From Saururus chinensis (Eukaryota > Streptophyta > Magnoliopsida > Piperales > Saururaceae): DNA of 64,000 bases. The DNA is taken from assembly GCA_035235625.1 (NCBI GenBank), contig CP141146.1:2536501-2600500 (forward strand), written 5' to 3'. Of the stretch, positions 25,936 to 38,065 are shown piece after piece (the first letter of the stretch is position 1; every line of letters begins with the position of its first letter). The notes under the pieces are model-generated. The model was not told the origin of the DNA and did no database searches. It saw nothing but the letters and a program-made list of their open reading frames with translations. The translations under genes were made by a program, and so were the position numbers.

Positions 25936-27460
25936 AAATCAACAGAATAACACATCTCACTCTATCACAGAGCGGAGCACAACACAATAAAGTGGATTAG
26001 AATATATCAGATCCCATCCAACCATATTAGATCATATCAGATCATATTGAAGCATATTAGATCATAGTATAGTATATCATATCAAAGCATATTAGAACAC
26101 CTCAAATCATATCGGATAAAAATAGAGCATAACAAGGCAATTCAAATAAGAATACATCCAATCATAGCAAATCATATATCTAGATTAGTATATTAATATC
26201 ACTAATTAAGATGTGCATGCACATAAGTCATTCAACATCCTAAGTTAACTACTTAAGATGCCTATGTATTCTTATAGTTATGTTAAAATAGAAGATCAGA
26301 AATGTTACACCTTTGAGATACCGGAAGTGGTGGCGTTCGGAGTTGTTTGTTTCTTCAAGGCGTCTTCCTTTCATATCCAGAGATGGTGGGAAGAATCTCC
26401 TCTAGCTCTGGAACATCTTTCTCACTGCATCTGAAGGTGGCAGACAGAATCTCTCTTTAGCCTGAACACTTTACACTTCTCGTGGCCATAGGTGGTGGAC
26501 AGAACATCCCCTCACCCAGAAATGCTTTTTACTTTCCTAGCATGGAATCGACAGACAAAATATTCCCTTATTCGGAGACACTTTCCTTTTTCGTGCTAGT
26601 GAGCTACAGACATAACCTCCCCTATATATGGGGATGTTTCTCTCACTGTGTAGCCCTTCGGTGGAGAGCATAATGTCCCCTACTCTGGATCACCTCTCTC
26701 GTTGTGGCCTGACAACTGAGGACGGAACCCCTCTTGCTCCAAACCACTTTTATTTCTTCAGTTCCCGAGGGCGATGGGCAGAGCCTCTTCTTATTTTGGC
26801 GCAGTTATGTAACGCCCAAGATTTTTCACACATTTTTCTTAAAATTCACGGAAAATTTTTGCAATATAAAGTCTGTAAATCGGAGGAAAAATAACGAAAT
26901 CAAAACCTGATAAAATAGTTTATAATTCAAAACACTAAACATCCATTTTCCATCTAAATGTTTTCATCATACGGTCAAACATCGTACGGCCAAAGCAAAT
27001 ATCATCAGGCGCTACTCGAAAACACACGTACGAATAAATTGCTATGATCATAGACTTTAAATACAAATCCCTCCCAGGCATCCCTGAGTGCAAGTCCCAT
27101 AACAGTCCACAGACTAATCCAAATGAAAGTCTAGAATATAAACATCTTGTTTTCTCATCTCACCCAATACATCGAATCGTGGCACAAATAAACTCGCAGT
27201 GAGTAAAACATATACCTGAGTCAACGGGAATCAATCCACCACTGAAATGAGCGTCCATCTCCAGGAGCTCTCCGCACAACCTGCAAAATCTCCCGTACAA
27301 CGGGGCTAAAAAGTAGGGTAATAAGTATTTTCATACTCAGTAAGAAAATACCCAGTAGGGGAAATCCCAAACGGTGAACTCAAAAGTTCATAAATACATG
27401 CGTTCATGCAACTCAAACATGAAGCAGAAGCATATCAATACCATGCTCATACGCATACAA

Positions 27461-27610
27461 GCATACCAAATGCACCATCGTGCCAAAGTCACACCAAATG
27501 CACCATCGTGCCAAAATCATACCAAAGGCACCATCATGCCAAAATCATACCAAAGGCACCATCGTGTCAAAATCATACCAAAGGCACCATCATGCCAAAA
27601 TCATACTATC
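27461..27610. repeat. 28-bp tandem repeat, about 5 copies
   Basis: Units around 'CACCATCGTGCCAAAATCAT' and 'ACCAAAGG' repeat every 28 bp with few changes, inside LTR 4. Confidence 0.9.
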
Positions 27611-28079
27611 AAATCAAACTTACACAAACACCCTTATCCAGGGTCATACAAACTTGCTCGTACCATCGTACGCTTACTCATACCACATACACATACTTGT
27701 ACGACCTTACTCATACAATCATACTCGTACGACCTTACTCGTACAGCTTACACAAAATCACACTTACTGTCTTACTTAGAAACATACTCTCACAATCGTA
27801 CTCATACACATACTCTTACAGTCGTGCTCATACTCATAATCGTACACATACTATCGACCACTGAAGCTCATTACAACTAATAAGCTCCAACGTCGAAATG
27901 GAAAAGAATGTCATTGGGGCAACACCTTAACCTCCGGGGAGTGACTAGACGTCATGGACTTTTCCGAATGTAAGGCACACCAATGCTCATGGGGCACTGG
28001 ATCAAATAAGTAAGAGTAGATCCATGATACTACTTACCTGAGCGCGCAAACATAAACACCCACACATAAGGGGTCATAC

Positions 28080-28190
28080 AGTTGCCCACCATAATGGGTC
28101 TTATAGTGCCATAGGATCGCCCACCATAATGGGTCTTATAGTGCCAGAGAATTGCCCACCATAATGGGTCTTATAGTGCCATTGCCACTC
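28080..28190. repeat. 35-bp tandem repeat, 3 copies
   Basis: The unit containing GCCCACCATAATGGGTCTTA starts at 28,084, 28,119 and 28,154, inside LTR 4. Each unit holds the near-palindrome CCCACCATAATGGG. Confidence 0.9.
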
Positions 28191-28229
28191 TTGGGCAGAA
28201 AACATACAGTGCCACTCTTGGGCAGAATC

Positions 28230-28480
28230 ATACAACGCTCTCAACAGAGCATCAAACGTCTGGGCTTATACAACACACAGACCAAATCAAAAACATACAT
28301 CACTCTCAACAGAGCATCAGACGTCTGGGCTTCATACAGCACACAGACAAAATCAGAAACGTACATCGCTCTCAACAGAGCATCAAACGTCTGGGCTTAT
28401 ACAGCACGCAGACCAAATCAGAAACAACATCGCTCTCAGCAAAGCATCAGATGTCCGGTGCTCTATACAGCACACAGACA
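28230..28480. repeat. ~65-bp tandem repeat, 4 copies
   Basis: Units beginning CGCTCTCAACAGAGCATC and containing GTCTGGGCTTATACAGCAC start at about 28,236, 28,301, 28,367 and 28,431, inside LTR 4. Confidence 0.9.
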
Positions 28481-29199
28481 ACATCCCGCAGGATAAACAC
28501 CATGGCAAGACATGATAAATGCTCGGCCGACTCATTAGCGGCCAGCTCAAACACGGAACTTAATCCGTCGAACCCTCAGGTCTCAAACTCACAACGCTAT
28601 CATTAGATGTGCTTATAATTCAAGTTTGAATTAAGTATATTATGCGGTACAATTATGCCACACAAACTCACAGTCCTCGACTAATCAAACAGAAGCTGAG
28701 CCCGATCGAAACCCAAGTTCGTCAGGGCAGCAGACTTCACTTACCCATCCACATCATGGATAAAACTCATCGTACACCAAATCCTTACAGTCTTACATAC
28801 TTTGCCATCCATCTTATGGCCAAAACATCTTACACTAACATCCTCAAATAAGGCTCCTCAGAGCCAACCCAGTTGTCGCCCTCTTACTTATATCTCACTT
28901 ATTATGCTTACTTTTCACTTCATAATCTGCACGTTATGCTTGTACAATTATGCACACTCTTACTATTTGACAAACCTCACCCATCATACCCATATCCTCT
29001 ATCATCCATCATACGCATACACATCCATATCTAAATCCAGACAAAATCTCAGTCACCTCTTATTGTCCATCGCCCATACCTCTGCCCACATACACTTACA
29101 CATAACCATATAATAGGCAATAGTCATCATATATACGTATGTCTCACACATACGTATAACATACACATATGGTCATACATACGTAATTTACAAACATGC

Positions 29200-29370
29200 A
29201 CGCTAGCCATCACTAGCACCTGCATACATACGTCAAACATACACTCTAGCCATCACTAGCACAAGCATAATTCATACATACTCCAAACATGCACGCTAGC
29301 CATCACTAGCACATGCATAACACATACATAGCATATTGACATATTTGCTAGCCATCGCTAGCACATACAT
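29200..29370. repeat. GCTAGCCATCACTAGC repeat, 4 copies
   Basis: Copies of GCTAGCCATCACTAGCAC (or one-base variants) sit at about 29,202, 29,244, 29,293 and 29,346, separated by ACATAC-rich spacers. The wider interval 28,900-29,450 is rich in CATAC words. Confidence 0.85.
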
Positions 29371-32300
29371 AATCCACATCCATAAAACGTGCATACATCT
29401 CATGCATATCAATCATACCATACAATCATGCTTACACGCACATCATGCAATCGGATCGTTACTTAACATCCAAGCATGGAATCATACAATCCTAGCATGC
29501 TGCTACTCATTCAAAGCATGCTTCATGAATTTACGAGTTCAAAGCTCCCCTACCTTGTAATCATGACGTTTGATGGCGAGCACACGACGGTGGCAGCGTC
29601 GGTAGCGGAGTTGGCAGTCAAAACCGTTGTCTGGCTAAGAGAGCTGCTGTCCTGAGGATTTAGGAAGCGCCGGAACTATACACGGCCAAACGAGGTGTCA
29701 GAAATCAATGCGGCAAAGCCCGCGATCCACGGCGCCACACTAGGGCGGTCGGGAGAAATGTTATGCCAACAGAAGTGGCGATACGACCAGAAGTTGATGG
29801 TGTACTCACTGAAGATGGGCTGGTGGCTAAGACGTGCTCAGCCGGCCACAAGACGTCGAAATCGGCCGTGGACAGCACCCAACGACGGCGATTTCAGTCA
29901 ACAAAGGCCCACATAAGGGCGGAGAGCAAGGGGCAACGCTCGAGAACAAAGGAGAGGTGGAGGACGGCTCTGTGTCAACTCCATTCGGTGGCCAAGCCAA
30001 CCGATAGTCAGGCGGCGCGAATGCAGCGCCTAAACCCAAAAGTACACGCGTGGCCACATGCACATGCGGCCCAAAGGGCAGGGGAGAGGGCTGAAATGAG
30101 GCGACTCAAGGCCCACAAAAGCCAACAGGGCTAAGGCCCTAGTGGTGGCCAATCTAAGCTGCGACATCACCGATCGCCACCCACAACCAATACACGTGGT
30201 GCGGGTGGCTGTGCATCTCGCACAATAGAGAGCAGGGGGAAGGGTTCAGGGTCAAACAAAGGCCACGAGGCTGTCACTATCCAAGGCCTATGCAGGTGAA
30301 CTCATCCACCTTCTGTCAAAGTAAGACATACAGATTCTTGCCAGAGGCCGTCCGGTACCGACGGCGTAAAATGGGCAAGAAGGGTCAACGGGCAAATATG
30401 CTAGTGAGCGGAACTCATTGCGGCTATGGGCCACAAAGAAGGGCACAGGTCAGAGGCAATAACACCGGGTTAGGTGGGGCCAAGCTAGGGTGACCCACTG
30501 GTGTCACCGGGCCTGGGCGGAATCCCCGATGGCCATTCGGCCACTACCGGCACATGCCGATGGCATCAAAAGCCAAACACAGAGGGGCTGACCGGGGAAA
30601 ACCCATAAGGGCGGAGCGGCCATGGGAACGGAGGCTGAATCGGTCCAGGTAGGTGAGGCCGTCCCTGGGCCATCGCCAGGCCGGGGCGGAGCCCACGGTG
30701 GTCATGTCACCCTCACCCACCAACGATGGCGGTGCCAACTCACTGGAAAATCCACCCATAGTACGGCGCAAATCGGACTGGGCGGAGTAGAGGACGGTAG
30801 AGGGGATGAAACCGGGCTGGGTAGGGTGGTCCACTGCCTTCGCCGGACCACGGAGGAGTCGAACGAAGGTCCCGATGGCCGTGTCTCACAGCCGCCGGCC
30901 ACTGTCTGATCAAGGTAGTGCACTGGCAGCGGCAAACAGGGGAAGAGATGGGGAGAATGATGGAGTCGCAGGGAGGCCGACCGGGCTAGGAGAGATGGCC
31001 CAACGCTGTCGCCGGACCAAGGTGGGGCCGGACGGAGGTCCGTTGGCCGTGGCTCGCCACCAACGGCCCCCAATTCGTCCAAACAAAGCTCCGGCAAAAA
31101 CAGGGCAGAGAGGGGGAAAGAGGGCAAGGCGGCGCACTGTTCACAAATCCAGGAGGTTCTGGATCGGGCAGGCGATCCTGATATTTTTTTCTTTTTATTT
31201 TTTTTCCTTTTTTTTTTCCAAACGTATCCTCAACGTGTGTTAACTCACTGGTTACGCGTCGAACCTCCAAAATTCGTGCCGAAAGCACGCAGCGAGGCCC
31301 ACAGCCTGCGACTAAGCCCCACACCCGACTCTAGGCGTATAAATATGGGGTATGAATACATAAATACGAATATGTCGAAGCGTCACATTTTCCCACCGAA
31401 AATGATTAGAAAAATAGCAGGAAAATCACAGAAAATCATAGAAAAATCAAGGACCTTACAAGTTATCCCTTATACGGTTTCCAAATGAAAGAATGGACCC
31501 CTCCATTGCATAGAGCACATTCAATTTAGTTAAGAACGCCACTTGAACGGATTAAATTGAATTCAGAATAGTCAGAAACAGAGAAAATGAAGTTCAAACT
31601 TGAAAAAAAAACCATAAATGCCTATTTATAGGCTTCAGCCGCACCGAAACCCGCGGGGTGCGAATTGCACCTGTGCCTCATGCAGGTTGCGCCCACGCGT
31701 AATGCGCATGGCGATTCACATAATGCACGTGTGGCATTTTTTCTAATATTTATCTTCAAATGTAATTATCTTTCTACCACGGACTCAGATTCGTGTGTTC
31801 TTGGTACCCTTCAACTAGTATCAATGAGCCCCACAAAACTATACCACTTAGAGCAGTTTATCTCGCTCTTTTCAAGTGAGTCCCACCCAATTGCACATTT
31901 CATGAGGTCACAACTTGCACTCTCGATGTAAGGACCATCATCTCTAAACCGGTTTTGGTTTTCTTTAATTATTGGTTATCATGAGATTAACGTGTTTTCT
32001 GATCTTATTCGGTGATTTTGTGAATAAATAGGGTTTGTGATGGTTTTAACCAAAATCAACTTTAGTATTAGTGGTTTTAAGTGATTTTAAACCAAATGTG
32101 AATTTTTTAGATTTTTCAGAATTTTCACTATTTTCCCAAAAATTAGGGTTTTGGCGGGACCCCTGTGGGCCCCACCGTCAAAAATTTTATTTTTGGGTCA
32201 AATGAACTTAGACATCTACCTAAGGTTATACAAAAATTTTCAGAATTTTCCTAGGCTTAATTAGTGCTTAAATTTGTAAAATATCCATTTTTAGCCTACT

Positions 32301-33024
32301 TTTCCTATTTACACCCCAAAACTTACCCATGCATACCCCAACCCTTACTATAAAAGGGCAGACCTGAGCCATTTCTATTTTTGGGAATAGGCTAAGGAGG
32401 GAGGGCTGGCCTAATCCCCATTTAGGCCCGAATTAGAAGCCGATTAAGGAAAGTTTACCCTAATTAAGCACTAATCCATGACTTTCTTCTTAATCTCTTC
32501 CAAATCTACTATTTCCCCCTTGATTCAATTCGCTTTTGGGCATAAAAAACTACTGATTTGTGTTTTACTACAAACCCTAACATTCAAAATTCGATTTTTA
32601 CTACCAACAAGCCCTAGATCTAAGATTTAATTAGGGATTTCTTGGGTAAATCGATTTCTATTAGAGTTTAATTCAAACTCATTGTGTTTTCAAGGATTTC
32701 AAGAAGGGTGACTCTTCAATCCGAGCTTAATCAAGTGCTGAGGTAATGGGTCTTCAAAATCTCTGTTTATCCGTGGTAAAATTCTTCATTTTTGGCTTAT
32801 TTCGAAATGGAGTTGTTTGATTTGGTGAGTTAATGGTAAGATTAGAAAATATAATTATTTAATCCCGATTTCTTAGGGTTTTGTATTATTATGGTATGGT
32901 TTGATGTTCTGGAAGTCAAGAAGGACTTTTGATGATGATTAGGGTGTTAGATGTGGATTTGAAGTGTTATCAATGGTGTTTCGGTTTAAATTTGCGAAAG
33001 GAAGAAGATGGACTATTCTGCCTT

Positions 33025-33195
33025 GTTGGCGTTCGAACGACCCTTCTGGGCGTTCGAACGGCAACACTGCCGGAACGGCACTTTTCCAGTTCAGCCGATC
33101 GAACGGCCTGCTAGGCGTTCAAACGGCAAAACTGTGAATTTCAAAATTTTGCGTTTAACCGATCAAACGGCCTGAAGGGCGTTCGAACGGCTACA
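33025..33195. repeat. Repeated GTTCGAACGGC motif in LTR 3
   Basis: GTTCGAACG(G/A)C or one-base variants (GATCGAACGGC, GTTCAAACGGC, GATCAAACGGC) occur seven times, spaced alternately by about 20 and 40 bp. Several contain the palindrome TTCGAA. The motif is absent from the other LTRs as far as I can see. Confidence 0.85.
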
Positions 33196-34444
33196 CAGCA
33201 GATTGGTTTTCTAATGCATGATGTTTATTTTGATGATTCCACTTTAGCTTGCCAATTTCATATGATGTGGTGTGTTTTAAGCTATGCTATGCTACTGGAA
33301 AGGCATGCTATTGAGGTTATGGAATTGAGATATATGCTTAGAAATTTGTGGAATGACTTATGTTTTGTGGCATGATGTTGGAATCGTTATCTTGAAATTA
33401 TGAATGGTTGATTCCCTTTGGTTAAGCATATTTTCAGTAGGACTACAACCTATTATTGGACTGATTTGTGATAGATTGTGGTCAGTTGTGTGTGGATGTT
33501 GGTGAATGTCATGACTCAATGATGAAAGGAGTGATGTTATATGTGTTTAGCCTTTGTGGTTGAGTTTTGAATTGAGATATGATTTCAACGATTCTTCTTC
33601 TATGATTTCCGCTGGAATTCATGTTTAGATGGAAATTTACATGTGTAGTGCGGTAGTGAGTTTAATTTCAAGCATGTTGATATGCATTATATGAAATGCT
33701 TCTACTAGTTACACACACACACATGTGGGGGTTAAATGATGATGTTCAAGCTTGATATTGTGATTATGAATGATGCATTAGGGGCTGATGAGAGCACTTA
33801 TCATGGATTTGGATTCATGTATGCCTTGCCCACGTATGTACCATGCTGCATGCATCATGAAAATGGATTTCCAATTGAGGCTTCATCGTGGTTAATCGAA
33901 TTTGACTGATTGGATGCAATGTGATGAAATTGTGTGCTGGATTGATCGGTCGTGGATTAATCGCAAGTTGATTGGTCCGAAAGAACATATTTTGATTTGA
34001 GTTCCTGTGTGGAACGAGTGCACTCCCCGGGTTGAGTCTAGTTGAATGGAATTATGTGGGAACGAGTTATGTACTTGTCTTGCGGATTGTTAGAATGTTA
34101 TTATGAGTGTCATCTGGACCCTGAGAATCCAGTGTGGTATGCCATGTGCACCCGCTGCCACGTGTTCTAGGGTTCTCTGTGTGAGAACTCGGGCTCTTCC
34201 CTCCGCAGGAGATGTCCCTGGGCGAACACCCCTGCTCTAGATTCTCTGTGTGAGAATGGGACATCCTTGGCCAGGATCGTCCAGGGCGAGCAGTCTTTAG
34301 GGATTGACAACCCCGATCTTTCTTTAATTCTTGTGTAGAATTTTGGATCATGACACGCCTTCGTGGCCTTGTCTATGCTCCCGTATGTGTGACACCAAAT
34401 TTGTGATTACTCCTTGATTGAGGATGTTATGATATGATGCATGA

Positions 34445-34645
34445 TGGAATATGTATGTTAGAGATACATCCATGCAGGTTGATTATGATATGATGCATGT
34501 GGGCATATGTATGTTAGAGATACATCCATGCAAGGTGATTTTGATATAAGGCATGTGGGAATATGTATGTTAGAGATACATCCATGCAGGTTGATTTGAT
34601 ATAATGCATGTGGGAATATGTATGTTAGAGATACATCCATGCATG
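34445..34645. repeat. 55-56 bp tandem repeat, 4 copies, in LTR 3
   Basis: ATGTATGTTAGAGATACATC recurs at 34,451, 34,507, 34,563 and 34,618, followed each time by CATGCA and a 'TTGATT...GATGCATGTGGG' spacer. Confidence 0.95.
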
Positions 34646-35449
34646 TTGATTATGCACCATGATGCAGTGTTAGGTGATATGTATGTGTGACCAGAAAATG
34701 ATGCATCATGTAAATCTTTGATCTGAATGATCTTATTACTATGCTATCGTATTTTCGATGTTGACAGTGATATTAAAACCATTGTTGAGTTTGTTGAACT
34801 CACCCCTCTTTCTTGTGTTTTGATTTGGGGTTGCGTGGTGCGACACGCAAATGGACAGGATCTCCTCTTTGAGGAAAGGTCGGAGATGGCTTGGGTGTGA
34901 TGATGGAGATCGTTGTGTGACTTATCTTCTTTGGTTTTATGTTTTATGATTAGAACCTTTGTGTAGGGTTCTTTGTTTTGGATTTATGTCACATTTTACA
35001 GTTGTGATGTTTATGACTTATTTTGAGCCGGTGTAGGCTTTAGTTAACTAAGCTTGTGGGTTTGAGAATTGTTGTTTACTTTGTGATAAGCAATACTCTT
35101 TATTCCCTTTTATTTGCTCTTGCTCAAAGGATTGTGCATACTCTGTATTTCTGTTAATCGCCTGTAGTTAGGGTTAAGTCTTCCGCTAGATCATTTCTCA
35201 ATTTTCACTTCGTCGCCCCCGCGCGCTTGACCGGCCCCTGGACTGGGTTCGGCTCGGGTCGGGCATCGCCGGGGCGTGACACTCGACCTCTGTTTTACGC
35301 GTTCTTTGATTTGATATGCTTGTTTCTTCGAGCTCTACTAATATACAGAGATTATATCCTTTAAAATCCTTTAAATTTATCCAAAAATTATATAATTACC
35401 CCTAACCTTTCGGGTTATACATGATCGAAAAATGGGGTGTCACATGATA

Positions 35450-37519
35450 TGTTTTTGTTTAAGCTCATGGTCATTGCATTTACTTGTGTTTGTTTTAATT
35501 TGCGCCTAAGAGTCTTTGATTTTGGACTCACAATAATTTAAATTTTTTTTACAAAAAGATTTATGTATGATGGCTTAAATTTATTAAAAAAAATTACATG
35601 TACATGATTTGTTCAATTTTCCTTAAAATATTGTCTTTATATTGTACAAAAATTTCCATGAATTTTTAAGGAAATGTGTGAAATTTTTTTGAGTGTGATA
35701 GGTTGGTATTAGAGCCCAAGCCATCTTACTATAAGTTATAACAGTCGCAAGTCCAGAGTTGTGGCATGTAGAAGTAAGTTCAATATTTGCCTTGAGGTAT
35801 CTCAGTGAAGGTATTTTTTTTCTAATCTTGTTTCTTTCTGTATGTGCTCAAATGTCGCAGAGCTACACTACCAAGGGCATTGCTCCTTCTGCTAGCAGAA
35901 ATGTCACATAGGTGTTGCAAGGGGTGTCTACCGAGATTGTCACATTGCAACCAAGACCATCAACAAGATGAGCAACATCCCACCCAACACCAACCACAAA
36001 TCAAACCATGGGCCTTTCCCAAAACATGTAGACCCGTAAATATCATATTTCACAAGCGAGGTATGATGAGGCAAAGTCAAACTGAGATACCTCAGTTGTT
36101 GAGAGATTTAGGAGGTTGGCTATCACTTTTGATGGTTGAGGAGAGCTAGAACTGCTAGTGAGTGAATCGAGGATTTTTTAGGTCATCCAAATCTCGATGA
36201 CCAAAGAGTGGTTATGACCACCTATACTTTGACAGACGATGCTCGCTATTGGTGGTAATATGTTAGGCGTACCTGCTTCCCGATTGGTCAACCTATAGTC
36301 TGGGAGGAGTTTGTGATGGTCTTCTTTGGGAAGTACTTCTCTATGGAGAGTATGAGACCCGCTTCACCTCTCTAGAGATTCATTGATGGGGTGGTTTATC
36401 AGAGGAGTCTCAAGCCTCCAAGTTTGTGGATGGCCTTTGAATTAATTATTTCAACACTTGTTAAGGATGTGGTTACCACTCATGAATTTTTAGGAGAGTG
36501 TGAGTTAGTATTGGATATTGTGATTGGAAAATTGGTTTGGTTGTGTTAGATATGTCTGATTTTGATGTGATTTTAGGTATAAATTGATTGGTCACTCAAC
36601 GAATAGTGGTAGACTACCATAAGAAGCAAGTGATGTTGGAGTGCCTTGAACGTCTAACAGTTGTATTTCGGGGTTTTTAGGACCGGTCAACTCCACGCTT
36701 TGTGTCAGCCATGAAGGCAATATGATACATTCTGAAGATTGTAAAGCCTATTTGGTGAGTTTGTCTAAGAAGTAGTATCAGGGACTCAAGTCTAGTACAG
36801 TTGCACAATGTCATGGATTTTCCCGATGTGTTCCCTAATTACTTACTAGGATATCCGCCTAAGAGAAAGGTGGAGTTCATTATTGAGTTGTGCATAATAC
36901 ACTTCCTATGTTCAGGGCACCGTACATGATGGCCTCGACATAGTTGAAGGAACTCAAGGAGAAGCTGACCGAACTTTTGAGAGAAAGGGTTCATTAAACT
37001 AGGTGTATCAATTTGTGAAGAAGAAGGACTCCATGTGTGTAATATCATGTACTAGTTTCAGCCCTAAATATATGGAATTTAGGGCTGAAACTAAAGTAGT
37101 TAGAAAGTAGGTCTAAATAACTTCAAAACGCCACCAAGATCATGCAGATTGGTGCATAAATACTTTTTTTGATAAATCACGATATCTCCTTACCTCAAAC
37201 TTGGATTCGAGCATTCTTCGTGTTGTTGGGCTTTTATCAACGATCCCTTCGAAAGAAAACTACATAAGGGTATGTTTCTCGCGAAATGAAGGTGGGTCCC
37301 ACCTTTGACAAGTTTTTTGATGTCATAGCATATGATTCCAATGTCAATTTTTTGCGTTTTTAGGCTCATTACAATTATCTCTCTGAACCCTACAAACGAT
37401 CTAAAAGGTCCAAAAGGATATTAAGGGTCGAAAAACTTCAAATAGGTAAATAGGGTTATTGAGCTTGAAAGCTCAAAATGGGCCCAAATGTATATTTTAA
37501 AAAAAATTGGGTTGTTACA
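35450..37519 (+). mobile_element. Decayed Ty3/Gypsy retrotransposon: 5' LTR end, PBS, gag/protease/RT relics, short 3' LTR
   Basis: A primer-binding-site-like GGTTGGTATTAGAGCCCAAG begins at 35,701, just after GAGTGTGATA (a mutated ...GTGACA LTR end). It resembles the tRNA-iMet-type 'TGGTATCAGAGC'. Downstream, the + strand in shifting frames shows gag (near 36,180-36,350: DDARYWW, then WEEFVMVFFGKYF). It then shows a protease/RT-linker motif (DMSDFDVILG, about 36,546) and the start of RT (FPDVFPNYLLGYPPKRKVEF, about 36,820-36,880). RT stops near 37,035, so most of pol is deleted. A short LTR-like unit TGTAATATC...GGTTGTTACA (37,038-37,519) follows. Many stops; inactive. Confidence 0.7.
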
Positions 37520-37904
37520 AGGACGGAGTAAAAAAGGAGGCCCTTCTTCTAGAGGAGATAGAGGTAGCGTGAAGAGAAAGAGGAGACAGGGCAGATCAAA
37601 GAGGAGATAGAGGCAGCATGAGGAGAGGGAAGAGGTGGTTGGATCACCCACGAAACATGGCAGGGGGTGATGAAAAGACTCATGATTTCGTCGACGAAAT
37701 CAGACTTCATCATTCTCACCATTATTTTGGAAGGACAAAACCTTAGAAGTACGAAATCACCAATAAATGGCCAAAATTTTTTTTAGAAAAAAACCACGTA
37801 GACATCAGCACGTGCATGACAAAAAGTAACACCATTTTGGTAAATATTTTCATCTCTCTTCTATTTTGATAATTATTTTTTTAGTATTATTTATATAATT
37901 TTCC
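37520..37904. mobile_element. MULE right-end fragment
   Basis: From about 37,790 it carries the same terminus as the complete MULEs here: a CCACGTAGACATC stretch, AAAAAGTAACACCATTTTGG, then ...TATTATTTATATAATTTTCC ending near 37,904. The preceding bases (37,525-37,680) read as an Arg/Gly/Lys-rich tail with stops. I could not find its left end or a target duplication. Confidence 0.55.
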
Positions 37905-38065
37905 TATCTATTATTGCCATCACCTTTGGTTACAGTACGCAACCATGTTGTCTATTTCCTTCATTTCCAATTTTCTCATCACGAACTAAAGCTCTAACCA
38001 CATGACTCAAAGCTCCATCTTCTACTCTTCCTATATCGAAATGCTACCGATTCTCCCATTTTCTT

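Larger units (their letters stand above)
26803..31465 (-). mobile_element. Solo LTR 4 (4.65 kb), nested in LTR 5, perfect 5-bp TSD
   Basis: It starts TGTAACGCCCAAG at 26,808 and ends GGACCTTACA at 31,460, flanked by the exact repeat AGTTA at 26,803-26,807 and 31,461-31,465. Read on the minus strand it begins TGTAAGGTCC, like the start of LTR 3 (TGTAAGGACC), and ends GGGCGTTACA, so the two may be related families. The interior is unusually rich in tandem repeats (27.4-29.4 kb), then turns GC-rich (29.56-31.17 kb). ORFs there are composition-driven and unrecognised. Confidence 0.8.
31922..35286 (+). mobile_element. Solo LTR 3 (3.36 kb), nested in LTR 5, perfect 5-bp TSD
   Basis: The LTR is 31,927-35,281, starting TGTAAGGACC and ending CCGGGGCGTGACA, flanked by the exact repeat CTCGA at 31,922-31,926 and 35,282-35,286. 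A TATA-like CTATAAAAGG at about 32,350 fits plus orientation and a U3/R boundary. It contains a TTCGAA-rich repeat (33,025-33,195) and a roughly 55-bp tandem repeat (34,445-34,645). No internal retroelement genes are present. Confidence 0.85.
25386..35449 (-). mobile_element. Solo LTR 5: outer LTR of the nest, split by LTRs 4 and 3
   Basis: On the + strand it starts TGTAATGCCCCAACCC at 25,391 and ends ATGGGGTGTCACA at 35,444, flanked by TGATA at 25,386-25,390 and 35,445-35,449. Removing the two nested insertions leaves about 2.0 kb in three pieces: 25,391-26,807, 31,466-31,926 and 35,287-35,444. Read on the minus strand it starts TGTGACACCCCATTTTTCG, a usual plant Gypsy LTR start, with a TATA-like CCTATAAATAGG near 31,620-31,631. 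The first piece contains about 31-bp tandem repeats (25,735-25,935) and degenerate repeats of about 60 bp (26,360-26,700). The pairing rests on one 5-bp match plus terminal motifs. Confidence 0.65.

Noticed and set aside
27461-28480. Spaced repeats resembling a CRISPR array
   Set aside because: Units are contiguous, degenerate and in plant LTR DNA; no spacers, no cas genes.
27374-28496. ORFs of 99-168 codons with repeated PKSYQRHH- or SNVWAY-like units
   Set aside because: They translate tandem DNA repeats inside solo LTR 4 and are open in several frames.
29695-31324. Cluster of 70-145 codon ORFs on both strands in GC-rich DNA
   Set aside because: Inside LTR 4; overlapping on both strands with no recognisable protein similarity.
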